Positions 18,302 to 27,526 of a stretch of DNA of 64,000 nt are shown piece by piece (within the stretch, counting starts at the first letter, position 1; each line of letters opens with the position of its first letter). A program made the translations under genes and the position numbers. Below the pieces are notes generated by a model, which made no database searches, was not told the DNA's origin, and saw only the letters and a program-made list of their open reading frames with translations. This DNA comes from Gammaproteobacteria bacterium (GTDB taxonomy: Bacteria > Pseudomonadota > Gammaproteobacteria > Arenicellales > JAANXG01), in assembly GCA_024638505.1 (NCBI GenBank), contig JAHEKE010000013.1, positions 1-64,000 on the forward strand, given 5' to 3'.

Positions 18302-19285
18302 CTAATAGTCCGCTTTTATCGCATCAGCCCGATGGCGCGGCTTAACCTCGTATCCGAGTTCTTCCGGCTCATCGTCAACCATTTCCGGAGGGAAGCCGGG
18401 CGCTAGGATCTCGACAGCTGCAGCTTCTTCCAGGCGCTTTATGATGTTGGGCGACCACTCACGCGGGCCATATCGTTCGCGACCGTCCTCGAAAATGGCG
18501 ATCATGGCAGGAGCCAGCTCTAGCTCCAGGTTTACGCGTTTAGCGATGTCGGAGAACAGGCCAAGGTCCTTGCAAACCAGATCCATGGTGAAGCTGATAT
18601 CTCTGCTACCATTGAGGATGACCTGGCTTTCCGTCTCGTGTACGAACGAGTTTCCGGATGAGATACGAATCGCTTCATAAGTTGTATTCAGGTCCATACC
18701 GGCTACTTTGGCGGTTACCAGTGCCTCGCACAGGCTCAACAGGTTTGCTGTGGCCAGATAATTGGTCAAAACTTTCAATATCGACGCTGAACCCAGCGGG
18801 CCGGTGTGTAAAATTCTGCGACCCATGACGGTAAGCAATGGCAGCATTTTCTCGAAAGCAGCACGCTCGCAACCGGCGAAAATTGCGATGTTACCTGTAG
18901 CGGCACGGTGACACCCTCCTGAAACCGGGCAGTCTATCGGCTCAGCGCCGGTCTTGCGTACCAACGCTCCGAGACGCATCACCTCTTTTTCATCAGTTGT
19001 GCTCATTTCCGCCCACACTTTGCCGGGGACGAATCCGGCTAGGGCACCGTCCTCGGCTTCCAGCACAGATGCGCTTGCGGCCGGGTTGGGTAAACAGGTG
19101 ATCAGGATATCGGTGTCACGAGCCATTTGCTTGGGGCTGTCTCCCCACTTGGCACCTATATCAACAAAGTGTTCGGTCAGGCCCCGATTGAGGTCGCGCA
19201 CGGTTAAATCAATACCGTTTCTTAACAGGCTGCCGGCTAACTTCCCGCCGACATTGCCCAGGCCAATGAACCCGACTTTAGGCAT
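18302..19285 (-). CDS. 3-hydroxyisobutyrate dehydrogenase-family oxidoreductase
   Basis: A 327-aa NAD(P)-dependent beta-hydroxyacid dehydrogenase. The Rossmann motif is VGFIGLGNVGGKLA at 4-17. The substrate-binding signature is DCPVSGGCHRAATGNI, and the catalytic lysine region is GSASILKVLTNYLATANL. Relatives act on 3-hydroxyisobutyrate, tartronate semialdehyde, 6-phosphogluconate-like or succinic semialdehyde substrates. The substrate here cannot be decided. The C-terminal ~40 residues (EILAPGFPPEMVDDEPEELG) extend beyond many family members. It starts 21 nt after the preceding GT39 gene on the same strand. Confidence 0.88.
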   Translation of the reverse strand: MPKVGFIGLGNVGGKLAGSLLRNGIDLTVRDLNRGLTEHFVDIGAKWGDSPKQMARDTDILITCLPNPAASASVLEAEDGALAGFVPGKVWAEMSTTDEKEVMRLGALVRKTGAEPIDCPVSGGCHRAATGNIAIFAGCERAAFEKMLPLLTVMGRRILHTGPLGSASILKVLTNYLATANLLSLCEALVTAKVAGMDLNTTYEAIRISSGNSFVHETESQVILNGSRDISFTMDLVCKDLGLFSDIAKRVNLELELAPAMIAIFEDGRERYGPREWSPNIIKRLEEAAAVEILAPGFPPEMVDDEPEELGYEVKPRHRADAIKADY

Positions 19286-19305
19286 ATTTACTCCACGCTT
19301 TAGGG

Positions 19306-20943
19306 TTAATTATCAGGGTAGTTGAGACGGTAAATATTCACGCCGAACAGCACAGTGCCCGGATCTCCCATTTTGAAGTATCCAATGTGCTGGAACACAT
19401 GAGACCACTTGTCTTGCTCAATTTCGCGCAAATATGGACGTCGTTTGATGTGATTTTTATCGGTAATAACGTACTTTACCCCCAACCTTCGGAATTCTTC
19501 CACCGCCGCCGTAAGATTGTCGTATATTCCGGGCCTGATAGTATTAACAGTTCGCTTTACCTCAGAAAATCTCCTGGGTACACGCAAACCATCCAGTTCA
19601 TAGTGCTGGCTCATGCGCAATATATCCGCTCCCTCAATGATTACAACCTTGCCTTCTATATTGCGCGCGGCCCACAGCGCCCAGTGATCTTTCACTTCCG
19701 GTAATCCCAGGTGACTAAAACCGAAAGTTTTAATCGGTGTAATCGTACTGAGGGTTATCAGGATTAATAGTGCAAACAAGACATTGGCCAAGCGCAAGCT
19801 GCCGCGATCTATTGCGGAGGCTGCCCAAGCTGCTGCTAACAGCATGAAAGGCACGACATATATCAAATGCCTTACAGAGGCGAAAATATCGAACACCGGC
19901 GTCATACCGATAACGGTCATCCCCAGCACCATGTGGATAATGGCAATTCTCTGCGCCAGGCCCTGATATAGGTAAAATAACAGTGATAGCCCCGTCAACA
20001 AAACCCAGTGCAGGGGCAGCAGCAGGTAGAATACATGGTTCAAGACGCGGAAAAATCCACGCCTGAAGAACTTGTCGTAGTAATCGGACCAGCTGTGCGT
20101 ACTGAGATAAGCGGCAAGTGAGGGATTTTGTATGTTGTCAGCCCAGATCTGCTCGTAATTGTCGACGAAGTATTTCGAATTCGGTCCATAGTCAAACGCG
20201 CTGCCGAACTCCAAATACCTGGCGGACCAGTAGGGAATACATACGGCGATAAATACCAATACGAGCAGCAGGACATCCCTGGCTCTGTTGGTCTGGCAGA
20301 GCCGTAGTCGGAGCCCGATAGTAACTATCACGGCGACTAAAACAAATATGGCATTGGGTCTTACCCAATAGGCTAAACCAAGCAATAGCGCCGTGAAAGC
20401 AATGTTTTGCGGTCGGTCACGGCGCAAAAACACCCAGATCGCGAGCATGGTCAAGAGTATGAACAAAGCTTCTGACATTGCGCCTCTGCCAGCAAAATGA
20501 ATCAGTGGATTTGAGATAAAAGCAAGCATTACGCACAGGCAGCCCGCAGCGGCATGACGCTTCGGCAGCAGCTGTCGACAAATGAGCGTCAAAGGTACAA
20601 CGCTCACCGCGATTAGTATGATGCTGGTCCAGCGAGCAAGACGCATTGCACCAAAGACGGTTTCAACCTGCGTGAGCCAGAATACCGCACCAAGAAACAG
20701 CGGCCAGCCTATAGACTGTTTTTGAAATGAGTCAAAATCGCCGTGAGCTATACTCATGCCGGTGACGATAAAGTTGTAAGCGTCTTCTCGCAGAACGCGA
20801 TCAAAGGCCGTTGACCCAATAATCATGAGGCCGAGGGCGACGCAACAAAGATAGATTACAGCGTTGCCAGACATCGGAAGCCTAGCAGCGCGGTTCAAGC
20901 TATCGTCGAGATTGTTAACCAGTGTTTTGATTGTTGAGTACAC
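19306..20943 (-). CDS. GT39/ArnT-like multi-spanning membrane glycosyltransferase
   Basis: A 545-aa inner-membrane protein with about ten hydrophobic segments in the first ~420 residues and a soluble C-terminal part. The first periplasmic loop REDAYNFIVTGMSIAHGDF, followed by SIGWPLFLGAVFWL, has the acidic residue and aromatic pattern expected of dolichyl/undecaprenyl-phosphate-sugar transferases (GT39, ArnT, PMT superfamily). It would transfer a sugar from a polyprenyl donor to a lipid or protein acceptor. Neither sugar nor acceptor can be inferred. It probably forms a transcription unit with the dehydrogenase downstream. Confidence 0.75.
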   Translation of the reverse strand: MYSTIKTLVNNLDDSLNRAARLPMSGNAVIYLCCVALGLMIIGSTAFDRVLREDAYNFIVTGMSIAHGDFDSFQKQSIGWPLFLGAVFWLTQVETVFGAMRLARWTSIILIAVSVVPLTLICRQLLPKRHAAAGCLCVMLAFISNPLIHFAGRGAMSEALFILLTMLAIWVFLRRDRPQNIAFTALLLGLAYWVRPNAIFVLVAVIVTIGLRLRLCQTNRARDVLLLVLVFIAVCIPYWSARYLEFGSAFDYGPNSKYFVDNYEQIWADNIQNPSLAAYLSTHSWSDYYDKFFRRGFFRVLNHVFYLLLPLHWVLLTGLSLLFYLYQGLAQRIAIIHMVLGMTVIGMTPVFDIFASVRHLIYVVPFMLLAAAWAASAIDRGSLRLANVLFALLILITLSTITPIKTFGFSHLGLPEVKDHWALWAARNIEGKVVIIEGADILRMSQHYELDGLRVPRRFSEVKRTVNTIRPGIYDNLTAAVEEFRRLGVKYVITDKNHIKRRPYLREIEQDKWSHVFQHIGYFKMGDPGTVLFGVNIYRLNYPDN

Positions 20944-21426
20944 GCTTAGTCCAGTCGGGGCGGTATAGTAGTAAGCGCATCGCTAGTTGAGGTTGGGTGA
21001 TAAACTGGAAACACCGATCTTTCAGCAGACTTGGACTTGCTTATACTCCCGCCGTTGAATGATAACCTGAGTGGGCATCGTGTCTAAGCCCCTAAAAGTA
21101 CTTTGTTACACGCTTGGCTGCATTAAACAAGCCCGGGTGCGAACCCATACGATACTCCCCGCATCTCCACCGTCTCACATCAAGCTCGATGTCGATGCGA
21201 GAGTGCGAGCAAAATTTTACGATCTGCCTATGATCGATCTGAGAGCGTGCTGTTGGCTCGACACGAAAGCAGTTACACTGCGCTAACCCGATACGGCATT
21301 TGGGGTTGAGATTGCCCAGATCCATTAGGACTAGATAGATGAGCTGGGGTTACCGGATGCCGCGTCAGCACGGCTCTCGTGTCGAGCGCGAGCGCAGGAG
21401 AGATAGAGCGGGGGAAGGAGAGCGCC
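20944..21426. other. Intergenic region, nothing recognised
   Basis: About 480 bases between the divergent GT39-like gene and the methyltransferase at 21427. Short frames are present but show no coding character. A strong ribosome binding site (AAGGAG, 21415-21420) lies at its right edge. No RNA gene or repeat was recognised. Confidence 0.4.
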
Positions 21427-22071
21427 TTGGAGCAACTTGAAAAGAGACTGAAAGATGTGTATGCCGCAGGCGGCGATCGAGCAACGCTGGACCATCTTTA
21501 CGACAAATGGGCCGCGTCCTACGATGCGGATCTGTGGGCTTCCGGTAACCCTTACATTGCCATCCTGGCTGGTATGGTGGGTCGGCAGGTTTCCGACTTT
21601 GACGCAAGGATTCTAGATGGTGGCTGCGGCACCGGGTTGCTGGGCCAGGTCTTGCATCAAATAGGCTACACCAATCTGGTTGGCATCGATCCGGCCCACG
21701 GCATGTTGGAGCTGGCACGGCAAAAGGGGTGCTATCAGTCCCTCCATCCGTTTTTATTGAGCGCACAAATCGCATTCGATGAAAACAGCTTCGATGCGGT
21801 GGTTGCTGCTGGCGTGCTGACCCACGGCCATGCACCACCCGAGTCTTTGGATGAAATGCTAAAAGTCGCCAAGCCCGGAGCACCCATTATTTTTTCCATA
21901 TCTAAGATTGCGGTTGAGGAGGCGGGATTCGGCGAAAAAATGGCGCAGTTGGAAAGCGCGGGTAGCTGGTCGTTACTGGAGAGATCGAAGACGTTTCGAA
22001 CCTATCCGTTTTCCGAAGAGATGGGGCATGTACGCCACTGGGTTGCAGTCTACCAGAAGGCATCAGCCTGA
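21427..22071 (+). CDS. Class I SAM-dependent methyltransferase (METTL27-like)
   Basis: A 214-aa methyltransferase. I choose TTG 21427 because AAGGAG sits 6 nt upstream; an in-frame GTG at 21379 would add 16 residues without a good site. LYDKWAASYDADLWASGNPY near the N-terminus and ILDGGCGTGLLGQVLHQIGY (motif I) recall the Williams-Beuren region 27 / METTL27-like group. VVAAGVLTHGHAPPESLDEM covers motif IV. Substrate is unknown. It is followed by the TauE-like gene after 63 nt, possibly in one unit. Confidence 0.82.
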   Translation: MEQLEKRLKDVYAAGGDRATLDHLYDKWAASYDADLWASGNPYIAILAGMVGRQVSDFDARILDGGCGTGLLGQVLHQIGYTNLVGIDPAHGMLELARQKGCYQSLHPFLLSAQIAFDENSFDAVVAAGVLTHGHAPPESLDEMLKVAKPGAPIIFSISKIAVEEAGFGEKMAQLESAGSWSLLERSKTFRTYPFSEEMGHVRHWVAVYQKASA

Positions 22072-22134
22072 CCGTTGGCAGCTGCCAGTTGTTGCGATAA
22101 ATAGTTACGCCGCGAACAGCTGCTTGAACGGGCT

Positions 22135-22875
22135 TTGTCACTGACGCTAATATTTATCTGCCTGTTCGTGGGCCTGCTGATCGGGTCCGTTGGCATAGGT
22201 GGCGTGTTGCTGGTACCGACGCTTACTTTACTCACCGGAATCAGCGTATATGACGCCATACCCGCCTGTATGCTGAGCTTCCTGGCAACCGGTATCGTTG
22301 GCGCTGCCGTATTTGCGCGACACGGGTCCATGCGCTGGAGCATGGCGCTCTGGATTTGCGCTGGTGCGGTGCCGGCGGCATATATGGGGGCAGTATTCTT
22401 ACTCAGCATACCGGCTACCGCGGTAAAGCTGTTAATTGCCGGCCTGATGGTTTTTGCCGGCATTGATGCGCTGCGCGATAGCAATCGCATAAGAGTGCGT
22501 GAGGGAAACATCGGTCGCCTGGCGCTGGTGGGGCTCGGATTGGTTACCGGATTTGGCTCCGCCATTTCGGGGACCGGAGGCCCGTTAATACTGGTTCCGC
22601 TCGCTATTTTCTTAGGTATACCGGTATTGACCGCGGTCGGCTTGAGTCAGGCAATACAGATCCCTATCGCCACGTTCGCCAGCATAGGTAACTGGATGCA
22701 GGACAATCTAAACGTTGGCCTCGGCATAACGATCGCTTCAGTAATGGTGGTAGGTACCCTGGTGGGGGCCACGCTGGTTCACCGTGTTCCGACCGAACCC
22801 ATTAAGAAAGCAGTAGCCTGTTTCCTGATCGTTGCCGGCGCAAGTTTAGCCGTGATGGTTACATTATCAAATTGA
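22135..22875 (+). CDS. TauE/SafE family sulfite or sulfonate exporter-like permease
   Basis: A 246-aa inner-membrane protein with about eight hydrophobic segments and the two-repeat layout of the TauE/SafE family. Repeat one carries GLLIGSVGIGGVLLVPTLTL, repeat two carries GFGSAISGTGGPLILVPLAI, the family's glycine/proline-rich signatures. Members move sulfite, sulfoacetate, taurine-derived or other organosulfur anions. The TTG start at 22135 is the first usable one. The next gene encodes a sulfide dehydrogenase flavoprotein, so a link to sulfur-compound oxidation and product export is reasonable. Confidence 0.88.
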   Translation: MSLTLIFICLFVGLLIGSVGIGGVLLVPTLTLLTGISVYDAIPACMLSFLATGIVGAAVFARHGSMRWSMALWICAGAVPAAYMGAVFLLSIPATAVKLLIAGLMVFAGIDALRDSNRIRVREGNIGRLALVGLGLVTGFGSAISGTGGPLILVPLAIFLGIPVLTAVGLSQAIQIPIATFASIGNWMQDNLNVGLGITIASVMVVGTLVGATLVHRVPTEPIKKAVACFLIVAGASLAVMVTLSN

Positions 22876-23051
22876 CTTAGGTCAATGTCCCCAGCCTTAA
22901 AATGAAGTAGGTTCGCCAACGAATTGCCGGCCTCTGTGTATGGGGAGTGGCCCTGCCGGAGCGTCAATTGCTCTGCCGTTACCCGTCAAACTGTGCGAGG
23001 TCGCAACCGCGGCTGGAGCTGGACAAGACTTAAGACTTGAGGTGATACATC

Positions 23052-24323
23052 ATGGGTAAACTAAACCGAAGACAGTTCACGGGGCTTTTGGGTAAATCTG
23101 CTGCGGCCTGCACGCTGGGCATACCTTATCTGGCATTTGGATCGGCGCAGAAAATCGTGGTGATAGGCGGGGGTGCCGGCGGCGTTACGGTCGCGCGTTA
23201 TCTCGCCAAAGAGGCAAACGGCGCCCTGAACGTTACGCTGATTGAACCCAGCAGGCGTTATTACACCTGCTTTTTCTCCAACCTTTACCTGGGAGGGTTT
23301 AGGGAGTACGAATCCATTGGCCATTCTTATGGTGCGCTGGCCTCAAAGCACGGGGTTAATGTGATCCATGACTGGGCAAGCGGCGTTGATGCTGCGGCGA
23401 AGACCGTAGTGCTGGGATCTGGCGCCAAGTTAAGGTACGACAGACTAGTGATGGCACCAGGTATCGAGTTTAAATTTGACAGCGTTCCCGGGTACTCTAT
23501 TGATGCTCAAGATCGTATGCCTCACGCTTATAGATCCGGTACACAGGCGCAGCTTCTGCAAGCACAAATACTGAACATGAAGCAGGGCGGGACATTTTTA
23601 ATGATTCCTCCGCCCAATCCTTACCGCTGTCCGCCGGGGCCATATGAGCGGGTCTCGATGATTGCCCATCAGTTCAAGCAGATTAACCCGAAAGCAAAAA
23701 TCATCATCCTTGATCCGAAAGGTAAATTCGCCAAACAGGCGCTGTTTACAGAAGGTTGGGATGAACATTATCCGGGCATGATTGATTGGGTCCCATTGGA
23801 AATGCTCGGTGCACTTAAGAATGTCAATTCTCAAACAATGCTAGTAGAAACCGAGATGGAGTCGTTTAAGGCGGATGCGGCGTGCGTTATTCCCGCGCAA
23901 AGGGCAGGTACCATAGCGATGACGGCCGGAGTCACTGACGGTGACTGGGTTCCCATCCAACCAGCTAATATGAAATCCAGGGCAGATTCCAATATATACG
24001 TGCTCGGCGACGCATCGATCGCATCGGCTATGCCTAAGTCGGCGTTTTCAGCCAACAGCCAGGCTAAAGTAGCGGCAAACTCTATTCTCAGTGAGTTAAC
24101 CGGATCTCCAGCCTCTGCGGCGCGCTACAACAATACCTGCTGGAGTCTGATTTCTCCCAACAACAGTGTAAAAGTAGGCGCCGCATACCAGGCCGGTACA
24201 GAGCAAATCGAAGCGGTCAGCAACTTCATCTCGCAGACGGAAGAGGATGCGGCTACGCGAAAATCGAACTATGAAGATTCGGTGAACTGGTACGAAGATA
24301 TCACTGCTGATATGTTCGGGTGA
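23052..24323 (+). CDS. fccB: Flavocytochrome c sulfide dehydrogenase, flavoprotein subunit
   Basis: Periplasmic FAD enzyme that oxidises sulfide and passes electrons to a cytochrome c subunit. A Tat-type signal is present (NRRQFTGLLGKSAA). FAD binding is at KIVVIGGGAGGVTVARYLA (34-52). The two family cysteines that form the redox-active disulfide are Cys73 (YYTCFFSN) and Cys193 (YRCPPGPYER). The C-terminal FCSD domain with SLISPNNSVKVGAAYQ is intact, and 423 aa is the normal length. A GAGGTGA site precedes the ATG. No cytochrome gene (fccA) is adjacent, so the electron acceptor must be encoded elsewhere or differ. Confidence 0.9.
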   Translation: MGKLNRRQFTGLLGKSAAACTLGIPYLAFGSAQKIVVIGGGAGGVTVARYLAKEANGALNVTLIEPSRRYYTCFFSNLYLGGFREYESIGHSYGALASKHGVNVIHDWASGVDAAAKTVVLGSGAKLRYDRLVMAPGIEFKFDSVPGYSIDAQDRMPHAYRSGTQAQLLQAQILNMKQGGTFLMIPPPNPYRCPPGPYERVSMIAHQFKQINPKAKIIILDPKGKFAKQALFTEGWDEHYPGMIDWVPLEMLGALKNVNSQTMLVETEMESFKADAACVIPAQRAGTIAMTAGVTDGDWVPIQPANMKSRADSNIYVLGDASIASAMPKSAFSANSQAKVAANSILSELTGSPASAARYNNTCWSLISPNNSVKVGAAYQAGTEQIEAVSNFISQTEEDAATRKSNYEDSVNWYEDITADMFG

Positions 24324-24472
24324 GAGACTTAGCCGGTCACTATATCTGCGGTAGGATGTTTCCCATATTGGCGGCTATGGCAGGAGTAAGTTTACATGGA
24401 TTTTTAGTCAGATATGGTAACCCCGTCTTTCACACAAGCTGTAAATTTTAGATTTAAGCGTTGGATAGCGCT

Positions 24473-25675
24473 TCACAGTACTTTATCTAAATCGTGTATG
24501 AGATCATCGGCGTCCTCTAAACCTACCGACAGCCGAAAAATACCCTCTCCGGCGCTGTCGACATATTCTTTCAGCTCCTCTCCGTCAAGACGATAAGAAG
24601 AATCGATCAGGTCACGGGTCTGCATTAGATAAACCAGGCTGCGGTGATGACCTAGAGAAACCGCATAATGAATCACACCAAGTTCCGTCATCATTCTCTC
24701 AGCCACCTTTGACGCACTGCCAGTGCGAAAGGAAACCATACCTGAAAAATTACTCATCTGCTGAGCCGCTAGCTCATGCTGTGGATGTGATTCCAGCCCC
24801 GGGTAAATTACTTTTTCAACACTGCTGTGCGCGGCAAGAAAGCGGGCGACCGTGAACGCATTCTCCTCATGACTGCGCATGCGAAGTGGAAGCGTCGCCA
24901 TGCCACGCATAATCAGCCATGCGTTAAACGGGCTGATCACGCCGCCGTAGTGTACCAGCGCCTCGCCGCGCAATCGCTGCATCAGGGGTTGCGCGCCACA
25001 CACCGCCCCACCCATGGCATCACCATGTCCACCCAGGTATTTGGTCAGCGAGTGCAGCACGAGGTCGGCCCCGAGTTCCAACGGCCGCGTGGCAACAGGC
25101 GTAGCGAAAGTAGAATCCACTGCGAGTAATGCGTTTTGTTGCCTGCAGATGGCTGCGACCGCATTGATATCCGAAATCTTCAGCAATGGATTTGAGGGTG
25201 TTTCCAGCCAGATCATACGCGTGTTACGCTGCACTGCCTCGGACACTTTTGTTGTTTTCGAAGTATCAACCGGAGTGACTGAAATGCCAAGTCGCGTCAG
25301 CGTGTCGCGCGCAAATTCCGCAGTGCCTGGATAGTTTGTATTGCTTATTATTAAATGGTCACCCTGGCTCAGAAAACTTAACAGCACGGCGGCAGTTGCT
25401 GCCATCCCCGATGCAAAAGCAACGCAGCCTTCTGCGTACTCAAGTAAAGCCAGTTTTTGTTCAAGCTGCTGAATCGTGGGGTTTGCCCACCTGGTATACA
25501 GAAATGGAGTCTGCTCGGTCATGTTGTTAGCTGAAAAACTGACTTCTTCGTCAACAACAAACGTGCTCGACATCACGATATTTGGTGCAGAGGCACAGGA
25601 GTACTTATCAGGACTTTCCCCGCCGTGTATGGCTTTAGTCTGCATGCCCTTTGAATTGAATGAGGTATTTTGCAT
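24473..25675 (-). CDS. Trans-sulfuration PLP enzyme (cystathionine gamma-synthase/lyase family)
   Basis: A 400-aa Cys/Met-metabolism PLP-dependent enzyme. The PLP lysine is Lys212 in HSLTKYLGGHGDAMGG. Other family blocks are YTRWANPT, FASGMAATAAVLLSFLSQGD and VDSTFATPVATRPLELGAD. Family members include cystathionine gamma-synthase, cystathionine gamma- and beta-lyase, methionine gamma-lyase and O-acetylhomoserine sulfhydrylase. The ending SYRLDGEELKEYVDSAGEGIFRLSVGLED (seen here in part as GIFRLSVGLED) does not settle the reaction. It is a single gene, convergent with fccB. Confidence 0.9.
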   Translation of the reverse strand: MQNTSFNSKGMQTKAIHGGESPDKYSCASAPNIVMSSTFVVDEEVSFSANNMTEQTPFLYTRWANPTIQQLEQKLALLEYAEGCVAFASGMAATAAVLLSFLSQGDHLIISNTNYPGTAEFARDTLTRLGISVTPVDTSKTTKVSEAVQRNTRMIWLETPSNPLLKISDINAVAAICRQQNALLAVDSTFATPVATRPLELGADLVLHSLTKYLGGHGDAMGGAVCGAQPLMQRLRGEALVHYGGVISPFNAWLIMRGMATLPLRMRSHEENAFTVARFLAAHSSVEKVIYPGLESHPQHELAAQQMSNFSGMVSFRTGSASKVAERMMTELGVIHYAVSLGHHRSLVYLMQTRDLIDSSYRLDGEELKEYVDSAGEGIFRLSVGLEDADDLIHDLDKVL

Positions 25676-25938
25676 GGGTGCCGTTCGACTTAGTGTAATG
25701 ACTGGGTTCAGATACTATGGAATTTCGAGCTAGAAAGTAATTGCTGTTGCAGAATACAGGCAAGTATGATCGTCGCTAGGCAGCGGGAACGGAATGGTTC
25801 TGTGCAACGCTTAGCGCCAGCTAAAGTGCATGATGGCAGGAGAGGCGAGGGCAGGCCTGGCTTCCGTGCGTAGTCTAAGGATTAACATAAGTTATTGATT
25901 TTTTTATTTTTCGCAATGAGGTGCATCGCAGGAGAGAC

Positions 25939-26325
25939 ATGATTCGACATTTCCAGCCCGCTTGCATACCGCAAGCTGACGCGCCGTTCTCCCAGGTCGT
26001 TATCGACGACACTTATGCCTATCTTGCAGGAATCGTTGCGGCTGATTTCCCCCAAGGTCAGGCCGTACTCGGTGATGTCAAAAAAGAAACCCGTGAAATC
26101 CTGGGTCTGGTTCGCCAAATTCTAGCCGAGCTGGGTCTAACGCTGGGTCACATCGTTAGAACTGATGTCCATCTTGCTAATCTTGACGACTTCAGCTCGA
26201 TGGACGCTGCCTACAGGAAATTCTTCACCACCGGGAAATACCCCGCACGCACGACTACCGAATCTGTAAAATTGTTCGGCGGCAGCTTAGTTGAGATAAC
26301 GTGTGTGGTGCGTCTTAAAATCTGA
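25939..26325 (+). CDS. RidA-family protein
   Basis: A 128-aa member of the RidA/YjgF/Rid family, small trimeric enzymes that hydrolyse reactive enamine/imine intermediates or act in catabolic pathways. ATG 25939 is preferred because AGGAGA lies just upstream; an in-frame GTG 18 nt earlier has no site. Family features are YLAGIVAADFP, the internal VRTDVHLANLDDFSSMDAAY and the near-terminal FGGSLVEITCVVRL. The usual Arg of canonical RidA (CARVEV) is replaced, since the block reads LVEITCVV, so it is probably a Rid subgroup with another role. It precedes two decayed catabolic genes. Confidence 0.88.
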   Translation: MIRHFQPACIPQADAPFSQVVIDDTYAYLAGIVAADFPQGQAVLGDVKKETREILGLVRQILAELGLTLGHIVRTDVHLANLDDFSSMDAAYRKFFTTGKYPARTTTESVKLFGGSLVEITCVVRLKI

Positions 26326-26336
26326 CTCACAATTCA

Positions 26337-26673
26337 ATGGCCGATTCACATTGTTACGACTTCATCGTCGCGGGTGGTGGCACTGCGGGGTGTGCATTTG
26401 CTGGACGATTGGCCGAAGATGCGGGCGTATCTGTGGGCCTAGAGAGTGGCGGTGGCGGACGACATCCCTTTATTACGCGCACCGCGCCGAGACCAGCGCG
26501 TCCATGGCCTCAGCGGACTGAAAGTATCGCCTAACGCAAACTACGAGCAAATCAGCAGGCTGTTTGTCCAGGCGGCAAATCAGGCGGAAGCGCCACTCAA
26601 CGCGAACTTTGATGGTAAGACCCAGGCTGGTGTTGAACGTTTCGACAACAATTGTGATGGCCTTGCCGTGTGA
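26337..26673 (+). pseudogene. Decayed GMC-family oxidoreductase
   Basis: The N-terminal FAD-binding region is clear in one frame (HCYDFIVAGGGTAGCAFAGR, 26349-26408), as in choline and alcohol dehydrogenases of the GMC family. The frame then closes at 26534, and the sequence continues in another frame as FVQAANQAEAPLNANFDGKT, the family's 'FNG' region, before stopping at 26673. Normal GMC enzymes are over 500 aa. Most of the protein, including the catalytic His-His/Asn C-terminal domain, is missing. At least one frameshift and one large deletion have occurred. Confidence 0.8.
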
Positions 26674-26725
26674 ATGCGCGCCCCTGCCTGGCAGCTAGCC
26701 GGCCGCCCCCGTCTGCAGCGTAATT

Positions 26726-27174
26726 ATGGAATGCATGATGAGGTCTGAAAAATGGTCAAATCCAGCGAACAGGCTGTTTCCCTCTCAGGTAGGATTTACC
26801 GCGCCACCGCATGATTTCGATGCCGCGCCCAGTGATTTTCTTCGCATGAGCCCCGCATCAATGGGTGTGCACGGCTGGATGCTGGGGAAGTCAATGACTT
26901 ATCCTGGATTTTCCCCGGTGATCTCGCAAGGAAGTCAATGCTTTACGTTGCTGAGCAGGCGCCCCACGCTGAGGCGATTGTTGTCAACGGTATGCCCAAC
27001 TTCAGACGGCGCGATGGATTACCACAGCGCATGGTGTTGATAGAGCTGGACCTGGAAAAAGATATAGGGATGCCGATCGTGTCCTCTGACGCTGCTCTTT
27101 ACTGGCGCACTTACAAAACGCTCGGCGTTTCGCCTGTGGGCGAACACGGTCGACTCCTATCAAAGCTGGTTTAA
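26726..27174 (+). pseudogene. Decayed Asp/Glu racemase-superfamily enzyme (arylmalonate decarboxylase / maleate isomerase type)
   Basis: Two frames together resemble one protein. 26726-26930 reads VGFTAPPHDFDAAPSDFLRM and ASMGVHGWML, the N-terminal block. After a jump and frameshift, 26938-27174 reads HAEAIVVNGMPNFRRRDGLP and GMPIVSSDAALYWRTYKTLG, the C-terminal block with the VSSD region. The central part with the catalytic cysteines is deleted. I infer the family from the remembered layout 'RIGFIAPP...' to 'LEKELGKPVVSSDAA', so the exact enzyme is uncertain. Confidence 0.6.
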
Positions 27175-27526
27175 CTGGATTAAGGCAAGCCCTCCAGCGG
27201 CCGGCAGCGCAGAGGGAAAGCGTGCCGCTGTAACAGTTCAGATCAGTTAGTTGCAATCTGTAACGCCCACGCGCCGGGGCGAGAATTTGGACACCCTTCT
27301 GAACGTGAACTATATTAGATTTAGACGTATCTTGGGTGTGTTTCTAACGTTTAATGACAGGCTTGACCAACCATTTGCGAGGCCTTCTGACGAGGGCTGC
27401 CCTTTCGTTCCTTTGTAACCGCGTCTCGTTGTTTCAACTGAAAGAGATGCGAGCCGCCCATTCGGGCCGCTTTACTTAACAAAACGATTCTTGGGCGTGC
27501 GGCGGCGACCAACCCAGTCACAACTC

